DNA of 64,000 nucleotides from Colius striatus (taxonomy: Eukaryota; Chordata; Aves; Coliiformes; Coliidae), in contig NC_084761.1 in assembly GCF_028858725.1 (NCBI RefSeq), forward strand, positions 22,350,501-22,414,500, written 5' to 3'. This document shows positions 1 through 13,000 of the stretch, one piece after another. The notes beneath the pieces were generated by a model. It did no database searches and had not been told where the DNA came from. It was given only the letters and a program-made list of their open reading frames with translations. The first letter of the stretch is position 1. Each line of letters starts with the position of its first letter. Made by a program: the position numbers and the translations under genes.

Positions 1-865
1 CTCGTTCATGCTCACAGAAACTTACTGTCCTCAAATTTAGTCTAAAACACCAGAATTGCCCATGTCTAACGTGCATGTCCTAGCAATAATTTTCTCAAGA
101 GGAAGGCTATATTAGCTCAGGCTGAGAAGCCTCTCTTCTTTCTTAAATATAGTACCATGTCAGTTCTTAATTCCAGCACGGCACTAAAATTTAAGACGGC
201 AATCTCAGTCTGGTTGAGCCTGTAACTGCTGCTGAAGACATATATTAACCTACAACAGGACAAAAGCAAAGTGACTAGCAAGTCAGCAAACTCTGCCAGC
301 CTAAGAAATTAAAGTATTAGGGCAAGACTGAGTTTTAAGTCACTCAGTCTCAGAACATCAGTATGTGGCTGTCTTCAGCCTCTGAACTAGCCTGTGGCAC
401 CAGATGGCAGTGTCAAGAGGAAGAACCCATTCTCCTCCTCATCATAAACACCTTCCAGAGAAGTTGCACTGGGAAAATTCTGCAGCTCTTATTCAGCATA
501 TTTTTCTGTAGATATCAGTACTTAGAGGAAGGCTTTGTCAGGCTAACGTTTCCCCTAAAAACACTTCAATAAATAGATTTAAGAACAGTGCTTGAATATT
601 TTCAACAGCCATACAATTGAGCAAAAGGATTTGTAAAGGGCTACTCTGTTTTGCCCTTTAATAAATCAAAATTGCCTTATTTTACAATGTAACCTCGAAA
701 GGAAACCATGACCCTAGCATTGCCATACTTTGCCCTGCCACAGCAACAGGCCTTCCAGAAGTCATGGGCTCTACTTCAAGAAGCAGTTGAGCTGTCAAGT
801 TTTTCATCCCCTCGATGCATACGCTGCTGCCATGAGAAGCTTCAGAGAAGGGCTGTGATGCTCAC
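1..865. other. Intron sequence downstream of WRN exon 31
   Basis: AT-rich DNA with no recognisable WRN C-terminal exon. Open frames here are short and show no homology or splice-flanked structure. It is most simply intron leading to the final WRN exons outside the window. Confidence 0.7.
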
Positions 866-1028
866 CCGAGTCAATGGGAGGATTACAGATAACATCGGAA
901 ATCATCTGCTGAACTTCAGGAGTCAAACCTGCTCGCTCCAGGTTGACAGGGAAGCCAGCTTTCATTGCCTGGAACAGATGAGTGCCAACCTCAGATACAG
1001 GCAGAGATCTGGTCTCACTTATAGTCCT
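866..1028 (-). CDS. WRN: WRN coding exon 31 (C-terminal region, last one in window)
   Basis: It encodes [20 protein letters not shown] and [20 protein letters not shown], then [13 protein letters not shown]. This matches the human [18 protein letters not shown] segment. The acceptor is CCCTAG and the donor G|GTGAGC, leaving one base of a codon. At least one further exon with the stop codon must lie left of position 1. Confidence 0.94.
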
Positions 1029-4000
1029 CTAGGGTAACAAAGAAAACAGGAATTAAGATGGCAGAAGTGTCTGAAACGCAACTGAAAGCTCAAAACCTGG
1101 CAGTCTCCCACTCCCAAAACATCATCAGGTGATACTGACACACAGCAGTGCAACAAAGCTCCCTAAAACAGTTCTTACTCCTAATGTTTAGTTCACTTCT
1201 CCAGCTTGTAAGGAGCACTTTTTTTCTCTTAAAGCTATTATTTCACAGCTAGAGTGCATGACTTCTTTTCTTAAGATTATCTGCCTTGAAGATAAACATC
1301 TCAAGCTTAGCTGCCCAAACTTGTACTTTTCAAGGAGAGATTCCAAAGTGGTTATTTGCCTTCCTTAAATGAACATATACCATACATATAATCACCAGGA
1401 TTAGTGGATAGTGAGCATCAAGTGACCCACTAATAATTACACAATTGTTCCTTGTTAATGAGTCCTTAGGTATACATACCTTAGGTAAGATAGGGACTAT
1501 TTTACAAAGTTTACAGTACTTTTGGGAGGGGAAAAGCAAAACTCAAAGAAACCTCAGATTCCTTTGCAGACTTGACAATTAAACTACCTCAAAGTAGCTC
1601 ATGAGGCCCATCTCCACAGGGCACGCAGCACAACTCCAGTTTTGCCATATGCCCTGTATCACTTGAACAGAACTTGTCCTCACCTTGTGTTCCTAGCAGG
1701 AAACATAGCCTTCCAAAATCTAAACTTGAAAAGCGTGATAACACTAAGGACTTAGACTTTAGTTTTGCATGGAGCCTTCTCATGAGCTTTGTCTCCTGAC
1801 ATGCAAGTCTTATATGGCATAGGCAAAGCAATAGAGCAGTCAGTGAAATCTGGCCAGCCCAGTTTTCATATGTTTCCCAGTATATAGAGGTAAGTCTCAT
1901 TTGCGAGGAAAGACACTGCCTCAGTGTTTTAAATCAACCTTGCCCCAGCACTGGGCAGAGGATTTCGGACACCTTGCAAATCCTCCTCCTCTAGACAAGG
2001 TATCGCTGCCATTACTCTTCCAAAAGGAAGGGGCTTCCACAGAGAAGGGCTTACCACAGAGAGATTTTTCTCTTGGAACAGGACATATGTAACGTGCTCT
2101 GAGGGAGAGAGGACTCTAGTAGCCTTCCAGGGAGATGCTTCTTTCTGATCTTTAGATCCTGATGTTGGGAATATGTTTGTCTAAGTGAGAAAGATTGAGA
2201 AGAATTATATCGCAGTGACAACCAATGGATCACCCTCCTTTTCTCTTAAAGATTAACATGGAGTCATTCATCTCTGTAGAGGTTGGTTTTGACCCCAAGG
2301 CCATGTTCACAGGAAAAGCAGCCCCATGTAACAAACAAGGAATCGAGATGGACATCCACATAAATTCACTCTTATTAGAATAAGCTTGGGCTTATCTGAG
2401 GGTCTTGCAAAAAAAAAAAAAGGCAACCAGAAAAAACATGTCCAGATCAGTGTTGCTCATCACACATAAAACTATTCCATCAGAACAAACTGTGGTGTTC
2501 AGCCTGTTGCTTAGGATGGTGAAATCCCTCTACTTCTTGAGAAAAACCCTCAAACCAAACAAGAATATGCTCTTGGTCCTCATCCCTAGACCATAATAGC
2601 TTTCCTGAAGTAGAAAGAAGACTCCACAGAGTCTTATCAAGCATTACAGAGAAGTAGGACTGCTGCTCTACCTGCTTTCTAAGGTACATTAATACCGTGA
2701 ACTCTTGATTTATATAGAAATTCAGATCCCCAAAGCAAAACTGCTTCATAGTTCCTCTAATGCTCCTCTCCATGGCCCCTACCTAACAGTCTCTTACCAT
2801 ACTGACTGGTGAGGAGCCACTGCAGAAAGTCTTGGACAGAAAAAAAATCAACTCCGAAAGGAGAAACAAGAAAAGTATTTCCAACAGCTGGAAACCTAAG
2901 CTCTACTGCCAGTCTTCTAAGGAGAACCTTTGAGGATGCAAAGTCCTGCTCTCCAAGTCTGAGTCAATAAACCATAGTGAAGGAACATTTACTGTAATCT
3001 TTGACCTTAATCCCCAAATCACAATCACTACCAGTATGCTCTCAATAATGCGACACTGATCAGACAACTCAGCCTGGCCAGATGGGTGAACTTTCTAAGG
3101 ATGTCCTGGACTTTCAAGATGATCACACCAATGTGGATCATTAGTCAAGTCTCAAGGCCATGGCTAAGTAGCACATTCAGATTTGGGAGATCTCTTTGTA
3201 CATCAGGCTAGCAACTTTCCCTCCCGTGCTTGGATGGAATAGTTGTAAAGAAGATAAAACTCCAAAGGAAAAATTCAACTGCTACAGACCAAATTTCAGC
3301 TTTAAGGCTCTTACAAAGTAGCAGAAGTAAGGCATACCTTTAGATCATTCACTAGGCAGAAGTCCTTAATTTCAGCCAGGAGAGGAACCAACAGTATGGA
3401 TTTTGCTTCAGATACACCATCAATCCTCTTCACATTCTCAACACTTGTAGGCCTGGTTTAGGTCAAATAATAAAATCTGTGGTAATGTCCTATGTCAATG
3501 CTTGCAAACATCAAATATCTGCAGTGGACAAACATTTGGACTACAGATCTATCAGTCAAAACTCAAAAAGGTTATTACTGTGCCCTCCTCAACTTTGCAC
3601 CTAATGAACTTCACTGTTTATGCTTCTGAATCATGAAGCTTGATCACTGCTGCTTAATACTTTGGAGGACCCATTTACCACTCAGAGCTTTATTTGGCTT
3701 TTACCTCTGAAGAGCTCTTCCCTGCAGTAACAATATACACATTTCAAAACCAGTATTGTCTAATGCCTTTCAGTAGCTGGGAAAGGCACTTCAGATGCAT
3801 TACCAACTGAGCTGCTCCACAACACCCTCATGACATGAGGAAAATAATTGAAGAATTTCTTCCCCTTCTTCTGGTAGTTGAGTAACACTAAATTATGCAG
3901 AGCTACTCATGCAAGTTAAGGGAATTATCTTGCCCTGGAGCCAACTCTTAGCAGGATAGGGGCATACTAAAATGATTAGAACACATGGGACACACAGGCA

Positions 4001-7000
4001 GAAAAACTTGTCTCTTGGTTATTTTTTGATAGCAACTAGAACGAAGAAGCAAGTCTGATGCTGACAACTGTCTGTCTGACTTACACCAGTCAGTGGCCTA
4101 CAACAGTATGAGAACAAAAGACTACACTCAGGAAAACAGCTGCTCCTCTACCAATGAAGCATACTCTCCCAATGAAAGCAGAAAGGGGATTTCAGTTGGC
4201 TTGCAACCTTCTCAGTTTGTACTACATGCATGCATACTGGCATTACCTTACTCGAGTCATTTCCACCAGGATCTTATTGGTTGCCAAGACAGCTGGAGGA
4301 ATTACCTTCTCATTAGCTACCTTCTGTCTAGCAGTCAGCAGCTTGCCATACAGAGCAGTCTGTGAAGAGAAGAGCCAAATTCTCATGAAGCAGCTCTAGA
4401 TCACACACAGTAAAATTAACATGGGAGGGAAAGTTATAACTTCCCTCATCTTCCCACTAATATACAAAACCCCCACAATCTATTAATCTATCTTCACATA
4501 TTTAAAGCCTTTTCTAGAACTTTTATTCAAAACATTTTTGTAACAGTAAGAGCTGCCTAAGCCAGCTGCTCCAATACAGCAGGGTTGTGGTCTGCAGCCT
4601 GACTGCAATTCACAGATATGCTATGTCCTCCAAAATCTTACCTCTAGTTCTTTTTCTCGAGGGGAAATAACACGTTCTAGGGGCTTGGAAGAAGGTGATT
4701 TTGCTGGTGAGTGCTCTGCCACACTGACAAAAAAAACAAGTCCTGTGTTAGATTAGTTTATTCAGGAACTTTGCACAAGGCTGTGAGAGAACATCAGTCC
4801 AACTTATTTTGCCTGCCCTGACAGCACCATAAGACTGCAGTCTGGCACTTTGTGCTATTGCTGCACTCAGACAGGACTTTCGGCCAGTATCCCTAATGTA
4901 ACACAATTCCTCTGTACCTGCTCCTGTAACCTAAAAATAGCATCTTCCTGCACAAAGTTCAAGAGAGGAAACTGAAGTTTTATGAAAAAGAACCCCAAAC
5001 ACCACCAACATTGGACATCATCAAAACATGATCTTACAAGCACTTGTCATTTATGACATTCTAACAGCATTCCACAAGGAACACCTTTTACCTTGCCCTC
5101 CGCCCTCCTAGCTGTTAACATTCATCCTGGCCAAAAAGAGCTAATAACTTCAAAGGCATTGGTAACAAGGATACAGCTGCTATGCTGGAAGCAGAATTAG
5201 TTCACATTACCACTCGTATGTCTCCAGTCCACAGGCTCATGTACACAGGGACATTTACTCCTATTAAGACTGCTCCTATTATACTGCAATATCTATTAGC
5301 ACACAAACTGGACTAAGAGCATCCTTTCCTAAGCCACATGTGAAATAACACTTGTTTTGGACTGTAGTTGTTCCTACAATGATTTTTCTTCACAAGGATA
5401 GTGGTAATTATTCAGCTTCATTGACAGATCCTATTTTCTTGTTACTTGCCAGCATCAGGCTCCTTGCCTGAAAGAAAAAAATTTCCTGCTCAGAAATGCA
5501 AGGTGGGTTTCATCAGAAGCACCATACGAACCAGAAAAACAAAACTACTTTGTCCTACTTTTTGCAAAAGCTTATTCTATTTCTTTTGACCTAAGAAAGC
5601 CTCAACTTGATCTCAGTCTTATCCAGATCAATGTAGAAAGGCAGAAGCCTACGTGCTCATCCACAGCCCCTGCAGAAGGCATATATTCAGTCTGCCAGCT
5701 TTAGGACTCAATTTTTCTCCCTTTTTAGCCTGAGTTATATATGCCAACTGTTTGGAGAAAATCCTGAAACAAACAAAAAACCAAAACACCCCACCCAAGC
5801 ACACAACAATTCTCCATTTCTTATTTTAAATCATCACAAATTAAAAATCCATCAACCACCACATTCAAGACAGGATAAAAAAAGATGTGGGCCCAGTAAA
5901 AACATCCAATGTAAATCTGCTATTGCTTTTTATCAACATTTGCTATTTTTCTTGTTTGGATTTGAAGTAATATCAGTGAGAATATGTGCACTTCAACAAT
6001 TGCTAAAGTGTTTTGCCTGTAACACTACAAGTATACACAGCTTGTCAAATTCAGCAAAGCCTGTTTAATATCAAACTACTACAATATTTTGTAATACAAT
6101 ATGGAGTACAGCAAGTTTTAAGTGCTTGTGTTTAATTCATTAAACATTTTTACCATCACTTCACATAGGAGAACGCTGGTTTTAGCGATACTGTTTGTAA
6201 GATGATCCTTATTAACACTGTCAAAGTTAGCTGGTTCGTTTTAATTTAGAATACGGTACCTGTTAAGCATGTCATTGCCTCTTGTAGGAGTTTTATTCCT
6301 TCTCTCATACGAAAACATATCATACAGAGATACCTAAAAAATGAAAGAACAAGAAAAACAAATGCTACTTTACCAATCTTTCCATTGAAGTTGCTGTTAG
6401 CAGCAAGATGCTCACTTGTGATACTGTGACACACTTGCAATATTTTGTTTAATACCAACAAGGATGGACCACAGTGTTCAAGAGAAGTTGTATTCATACA
6501 GACCTGCTTCACTGGTGACTGCATCGTTCCTTTCCCATCTAGGGAGCGCTGTGTTGAGAGCACAGGTAAAGGTCTGCTGCTGTAATAAAAGGAATTATAT
6601 TCTTAATCCTACCAGACCAAGTCATTGGTACAGGGATACTGCTGCTTAAAATAATTCATGTTTTGCCAAGTGAACTGATTGGAACTTGGTATAGGGCTCT
6701 CTGACAAATGAGAAGTTCTTCCTGATTTGTTTAGAAATTAGAATCACCATTTTCTGTGAAAAGACACTGAGGCCCTCAAAGCCTGTTAATACTAGAATTT
6801 TTAATAAATAAGAAGAATCTTGTCTCATGGAAGAAAGATTTTGGTGACAAAATCAGAATTTGTGATGACTTAAAAATTTAATCTTTCTGAAGATCTCATT
6901 ACTGAAGAAAAAAACGAATACCAACTTTGTTTTGCACCAAGCACACAGCTCTGTTGTTGCTTACTGTTTAATAATATGCATATTGTTTCTCTTCTAGAAC

Positions 7001-10000
7001 ACCTGTAGCTGAAAGTTAAAACAGTAGAATACTAGAAGACAAAAATGGTATTATTACCAGATGTACTTGTTTTTTAGCAAGACTAAGACGATTTAGACAC
7101 CAGATGAGGCTCCTAAGACCAGCACTGAAGAGCATTGTTCTAATACTACTTTTCACAGCGAAGCCTCTGCAACCTCCAGTTCATCTTTCACTTGAAAAGG
7201 GTTGCTCAGAATTACTGTTTGTGAAGACCAGCACAGCATTCTTTACTTAAATATAACCAGAAGCAAGAGAACACAAGCAAAAACTTCTCACGTCACTTTC
7301 TTGGAACTGAATACTGACAGGAAATACCTGACCACCACTGAGAAAACACCCCACTTTGGTAGACATGCTCACCAACACTTTAAATAGTCAGAATACACAA
7401 AATAAAGAAATATATAAAGACAAACAACTACACATCTGTGCTGAATTAACTCTTGTTAGAATGAAGGCTTTTCTGTTCAATCCTCAGCTTAAATTCTACG
7501 AAAAAGTAGGTCAAGTGCATAATTGGGAAAACAAGTTGTTTGCTGCTCTATTTCAAGTCTCACAGTTTCACTCACCAACACACGATAGAACTCAAATCTT
7601 GATGGATTTTCTTCTATTGTGTTTTTGTCCTCATCTGACGACTTCCTCCACACAAGGATGCATTGCCACAACATGCTTCCAGGCTACCCAGAATCCTTTG
7701 TAACTGAAAACCCACACTTTCTTACTAGCTTTGGTGGACGAAGGCACAAAGTCATTTCTACAAACTTCATTTCCCCACTAACCTTCTCAGTTACACAACC
7801 ATCTGATTAGCTCTTCTGAAAATCTCCAGTGATAAAGCCCTGTGAATTTAAGCTGTGAGCCACGCTCTTAGAAGGACTAGACAGCATCACCTTTCACACC
7901 AGCACTCAGAGGCGTCTATCCAGGCGCTCCCACTGACAGTTTTTGGTTATTATGATACTACTTAAGGGAAAGCTTTAGCTAAGGAAAAAAAACACAACAA
8001 AAAACCAACCCCAAGTGCACAAGTCTCCCATACAACCCATCCACCTCCAGAAGCAGCCTTCAGAAACTGATGTTAAAATAACAAAGAAGCCTCAAGAGAA
8101 CATGTCACAATTACCTTCTAGGAGGCTTTTGCAGGTTAAGGTCTTCACTGGACTGTAATAGAAGACTTGCATTTGAGGTGGATCTAGCATTTAACAGCCA
8201 ATTTCTGCCCTGTAAGAAATAAACCATATGGCTTAGCTACAGACTACTCAGAGAAGCCTTTTAAGGGTAGGTTCATATCAAAAAGTACCTTCTGGGTATG
8301 CACGCATATGGTTGCAAACTTGCTCATACACCCAGAGACTTCTTTGAGGAATCCTTCCATTATCAACTGTTGGCAGAGGGATTTCCACCAGTTTTCTGAC
8401 CAGTCTTTTCCACTGCCAAAGAGAGGGTGTCGTCGGTATCTGTCTGGCAAGCGTTGAGAGTTCTGAAATTATTGAAGGGATAGGTCATTGTTCTCCAGTC
8501 CTTGGAGAAAAAGTTTCCAATGCAACCAGTAAACCAAGAACCTGAGATATGAGAAGCATGTCCTCGAGAATACTTCTCCACAGATCTGTACTCCAAAATA
8601 TTTTGTGAAGTTCACATAATACTCATTACAATAAATTCACCTTCAGCAGCTCAATGATGAGAGCCTAAGCTATGGTTATTGCCTCCTTCATGTCACCCAA
8701 AGAGCAGTTTCACTCTACTCACCTAATCCACTTTCTGCCAAGGCTGTGACAAGATTATTACCTCCTTTTGTAGTAAGACCTCAGATAAACCTATGCCTAT
8801 ATGACAGAATTGTTCACCTTCCCCCTTTTTATACAGAGCAGGTTACAGAAACAACTCAGCCATCCACAGCAATGAAGAAAGTCACCTAGTGCAGTTTGTG
8901 TTCAACCACTCGAGGCCAATCTTTCATTGCATGTGTTCAAATAGAACCAGTTATCCATTTTGGTTTTAATTAAAAAGAGTCTACAGAAAGAAAAAATAAT
9001 TGTCTAGTCTTGTTTACATCCCAGAACAGTGGCAGAAAGCCAGAAGCAAGCTCACTACAGATGTCTGCTCTATTCTTCCTCCTCTGGCCTTCACTGCCAT
9101 GTGCCTTTAAAACAAAACAAACAATAAAACAAGTTGCTGATTCATTTTTACTAGTGGTTTAGACTTAAAAAAAAATCTGATTGGCTCCTGTCTGATGAGC
9201 TCTCACCCTGCCTGAACTCAGGGCGCAAAGGCTAAAGCCTGTCTTACAAGAGAAACTCTTGGGATGATCTTGAAGTGTTGAGAACTTTTCTGAATCAGGG
9301 AATTAACAGGGGATCAAGTGTTTAAAGTGTCTCAGGCAGAAGAAAAGCAGGGCTTGTGATTAACAGCTACAATTTTGGACAACAGTAGGGTGGAGGCTCA
9401 CTTCTTGCCATTTATAGGGCTGGTTGTTAACACAGGTTTTCCAGATCCTTGCTAGTATTTATATCTGAGTCCCTTCATGCTAAGCATGATGTAAACACAG
9501 AAAATCTATCCCCAAGAAGACCATTTTCCTTGTAAAGGAAAACGGACCAGGCTGATATAGAAGAAGAGAGGAAGCCAAGTGAAAGAAATCCAGGTCAGGC
9601 AGTGGTCAGCATACGAGGGTCTGCTGAGCTCCGTATCATCTCCAGGGATCACAGTAAGAAGCCATCTGGAGAATTTCAAGTTGTCAAGGAGCTGCTATCC
9701 TGCATGCACGGCAAGAGAAGCAGCCAAAGAGGGGCTTGTTTCTGACCTTCAGCAGCAAGGAATGGAAGCTGGAGCTGCCCAGCTGCAGCCAACAGGGACT
9801 CAGCTTGCTGCTGGTTAAGACCAGGGCACAAAGTCCTGACAGTAAATAACAGAATCACCTATTCACCAGGCAAAGAGAAAGCATCAAGTCCCATTTCCTT
9901 TCCTCTACACAGCCCTCATTCAACTTTTAACATTCATTACTTAAAAGCATGGCTACATTTCTAAGCTTTCAGTCATGCCAGCTGCATTAATTACTCCAAT

Positions 10001-13000
10001 GGCTGCACATTTTCAGAGTATGGTTTTGACTTGGAGAAGAAATTCAACCATGGAAATAACTATAATAAGACTGAGATGCAAAACAGTAAACTGTGTCCAT
10101 ATTTGGGGGAAAACACCTTCAATTAAGTTTGGCATAAGACTGACCAACAGAAGCCAAAATGGCAATTTCAATTGTGTACAAATCATTAAATGCTAAAAGG
10201 ACTACTAAAAACCAGTCATTGAGACTACTAACAACAACAACAAAATCATTGCTAAAATAAATAATTGCTGAAATAGCTAGATTCCCCTGTTTGCTGATAA
10301 AAAAGAGGCTTTAAGAGACACATATTCTTCATTTGGCAGGGTTAGTATAGTGTTTCTGTCAACACAGCTCTAAATCAGTTTCCCAGAGACCCTTGTTTGT
10401 TTTCATGGTCTGACTCAGCATCCAAATATTAAGTGAAACATGACCTCCTCTATGGATCACATAAGGTTTGTCAGGGGTCACCTGAACTTTGCAAAAAGAT
10501 ACCACTAACTTAAAAAGAGTAGAATTCCCTATAAACTATACATGAGATTTTAAAGCAACATACCAGTCAGCCTCAAACAGAGACAGCATGTAAACTTAGG
10601 GCAACATTATTTCTTTCATTACTTCCAGAGCATATATTGATACAGCAAAGGAAAGCAACTTTAAAATTTAGAGTTATGTTAGCCCAGAAAAGGTATTCTT
10701 GCAGGTAATTAAAAGTTATTCGGTATTTGCAGTGAAAATTTGGCGTAATCTTCACTTCTTCCAGTAATAATGAATTAACAATCAAAACTACATTAAAATA
10801 TGTAACCAAATATTTTTCCTGTAGACACATTTGTGTGACAACTAGCAACTTAACTTTCTTATTAAAAGGAAAAGAGAGGGACATTGTTCAACTAGTTTTA
10901 TCAACCACCATAGGTGATTGATTTTTTTCTTCCTCAGGTTCTAAACATAAGTAGTGACTCCCTTCTTTTGTTATTTTATTTCTGATGAGTTTTTTGACAA
11001 GTACCTCAACATTTTAAGTAAAGGTATGTAGAGATAATTTACATCCATTCTAGTACCTTTCTTCTCATCTCACTACTCCATTAGGCCAGCATTACAAAGC
11101 CACAGTGTAAGCCATAATTTGCTTTAATGTAACAAATAAACCAATTACCAAGCAAAGAGTTTATTCCTCATTCTGAAAAGACTATTCCTTTCAGGATAAT
11201 GGAAATTGTGCATCCTCATAAAACCCACTTAACTCTCTCTACAAAAACATCAAACTTGCCACAAAGGAAACAAAAACTTGAGCCTTACAAGACGGGCTTT
11301 AGAACCTCTGCCAATACTTGGGTTGGCAATCGTGTGTTTACTAAAAATTGGCTGTTACAATAACTCAAAAAACCCCACAGAATAAAGAACAGCTCCACAC
11401 AAGACCAATAACAGGTACCCTTTCTAAGATGAACTCTTGGGCCACAGAGGACTGAACATTGCACTACTAAGAAAAAAAACAATGAAGAGGGCAAGAGCTT
11501 GGAGATGGAAATTCTTCATTTGATCTATGTGCATGAAATAAAGTACAACATGCTTAGCAGGTCCACTAATTGTATGGCTGTTGCCTTGAAAGCTTGCTGC
11601 ATGGAAAGTGCTGCCTTCAGAAGGTCTACACCACCTCTCTTTACAGATATCCATCTCTCTGAGAGGAAGGTAATAAATATATAGGAGTGTGTACATAAAT
11701 TTATATGCACGTACTTTAATGTATTGTTTGGTATGTCAATAAAGAGAGATACTCCAGTCCCCACTGTCAGAACACGTATGAGGATTGTTACTGTCACTTA
11801 CAGATCCTCGGAGAAACAGAATTGGAAGTCTAGTTCCAAACTTCTCTCCCAGGGCACTCACTGCAGATAACAGCTGATAAGCTTGCTTCCCAAAGTCCTG
11901 CAAGCCACCTTCTGAGTCACTGGCGACTGCAGAACAAGAGGCTCTAAAATGCAAAGAAAACCAAGTTGAACATGTACAAATGAAATACACTCTCCTTGCA
12001 AGTGAAAACTTCATACACACTTCAAGATACATTAACATAAACAAACATGTTTAAGAGTAAAGAACTAGGACTGAAAACGTGAGATCAAGCAAAAGTTAAA
12101 AATGACTTGTGATTAAGTCAGCTGTCCAACACAACAGTAAATAGTTTTTTGTGGAACTCGTGGTGACAGAACAACCTTGTCTCAGCAATCTTCTGAATTT
12201 AGTATTTGAATATTTGGGCTGTTTTAGGAATATAAGACATTTCTTTAATTGCACTTCATAGTAAAGAGGTTTTTGTCTTTTAACATACAAAAGGAATAAA
12301 ACAGAAGGAAAGAGAAAGGCCATTAAAGATTTTTTAATGTTTGTTATGCATTCATTATTGACTGGAAGAACCCATTGAAAAACTGACATCAATTGTAAAG
12401 AGGAGAAAAAGGACAACTACCTATTTCAAGTGACTTTGGTTCTTCAACCAAAACTGACTATATGTCTCTTTACTGGCACAGCAATGTGACTGCAAAGATA
12501 GAAATTATCTCTCAAATTCTCTTCTTGGTTAGCAAGGCTAAGATTTCTCACTCCTTGAGCACACAGGAAACACAGGTGAATTGATAACATGCTTCCAGAA
12601 AGCAACCCAGCATAATATCTTGTCTCTGATCAGGAAGCATCAGGCTACAAGCAAGAACAAGGAATCTTTTATAACTTCGGGGAAAGCACACACATGTGCC
12701 CAGGAGAAAGTGAGGAAGGTGTTCCTGCTCATTCCTGCTTGAGTACTGACCCCCTGGATGTGTTGAAGGCAAGCCACAAGATTAACAGCAATGCCAGAAA
12801 CAACCTACGTCGGCACACGCTGGAACAAGAGAAGAGCTCCCTTCACGCTCCAGCAATTTAACCTTAGACACGAATATTGCACTCAACTTGCAAGTATTTT
12901 CTTTTGGGATTAATTATCTAACAGGATTTCAACGGGTGAACAGAAGTGTATTTCACAGTCTGAGTGTTGCTCTAAACTCTTTTAGGATGTGTGACCATAC

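Noticed and set aside
2051..2233. The longest minus-strand open frame around WRN exon 30.
   Set aside because: The frame that matches WRN ([12 protein letters not shown] and YVLFQEKN) is a different one, limited by the splice sites at 2180 and 2055.
6484..6510. The plus strand reads EKLYSYRP, similar to a short stretch of the human WRN linker, opposite the WRN exon at 6374-6579.
   Set aside because: It is on the wrong strand, has no splice context, and the similarity stops after eight residues. The minus strand gives a phase-consistent WRN exon instead, so I treat it as coincidence.
6504..6579. A shorter form of WRN exon 25 ending at donor CAG|GTCTGT.
   Set aside because: It leaves phase 0, which fits neither the 22-nt candidate nor the exon starting at 4723. 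Kept only as an alternative boundary.
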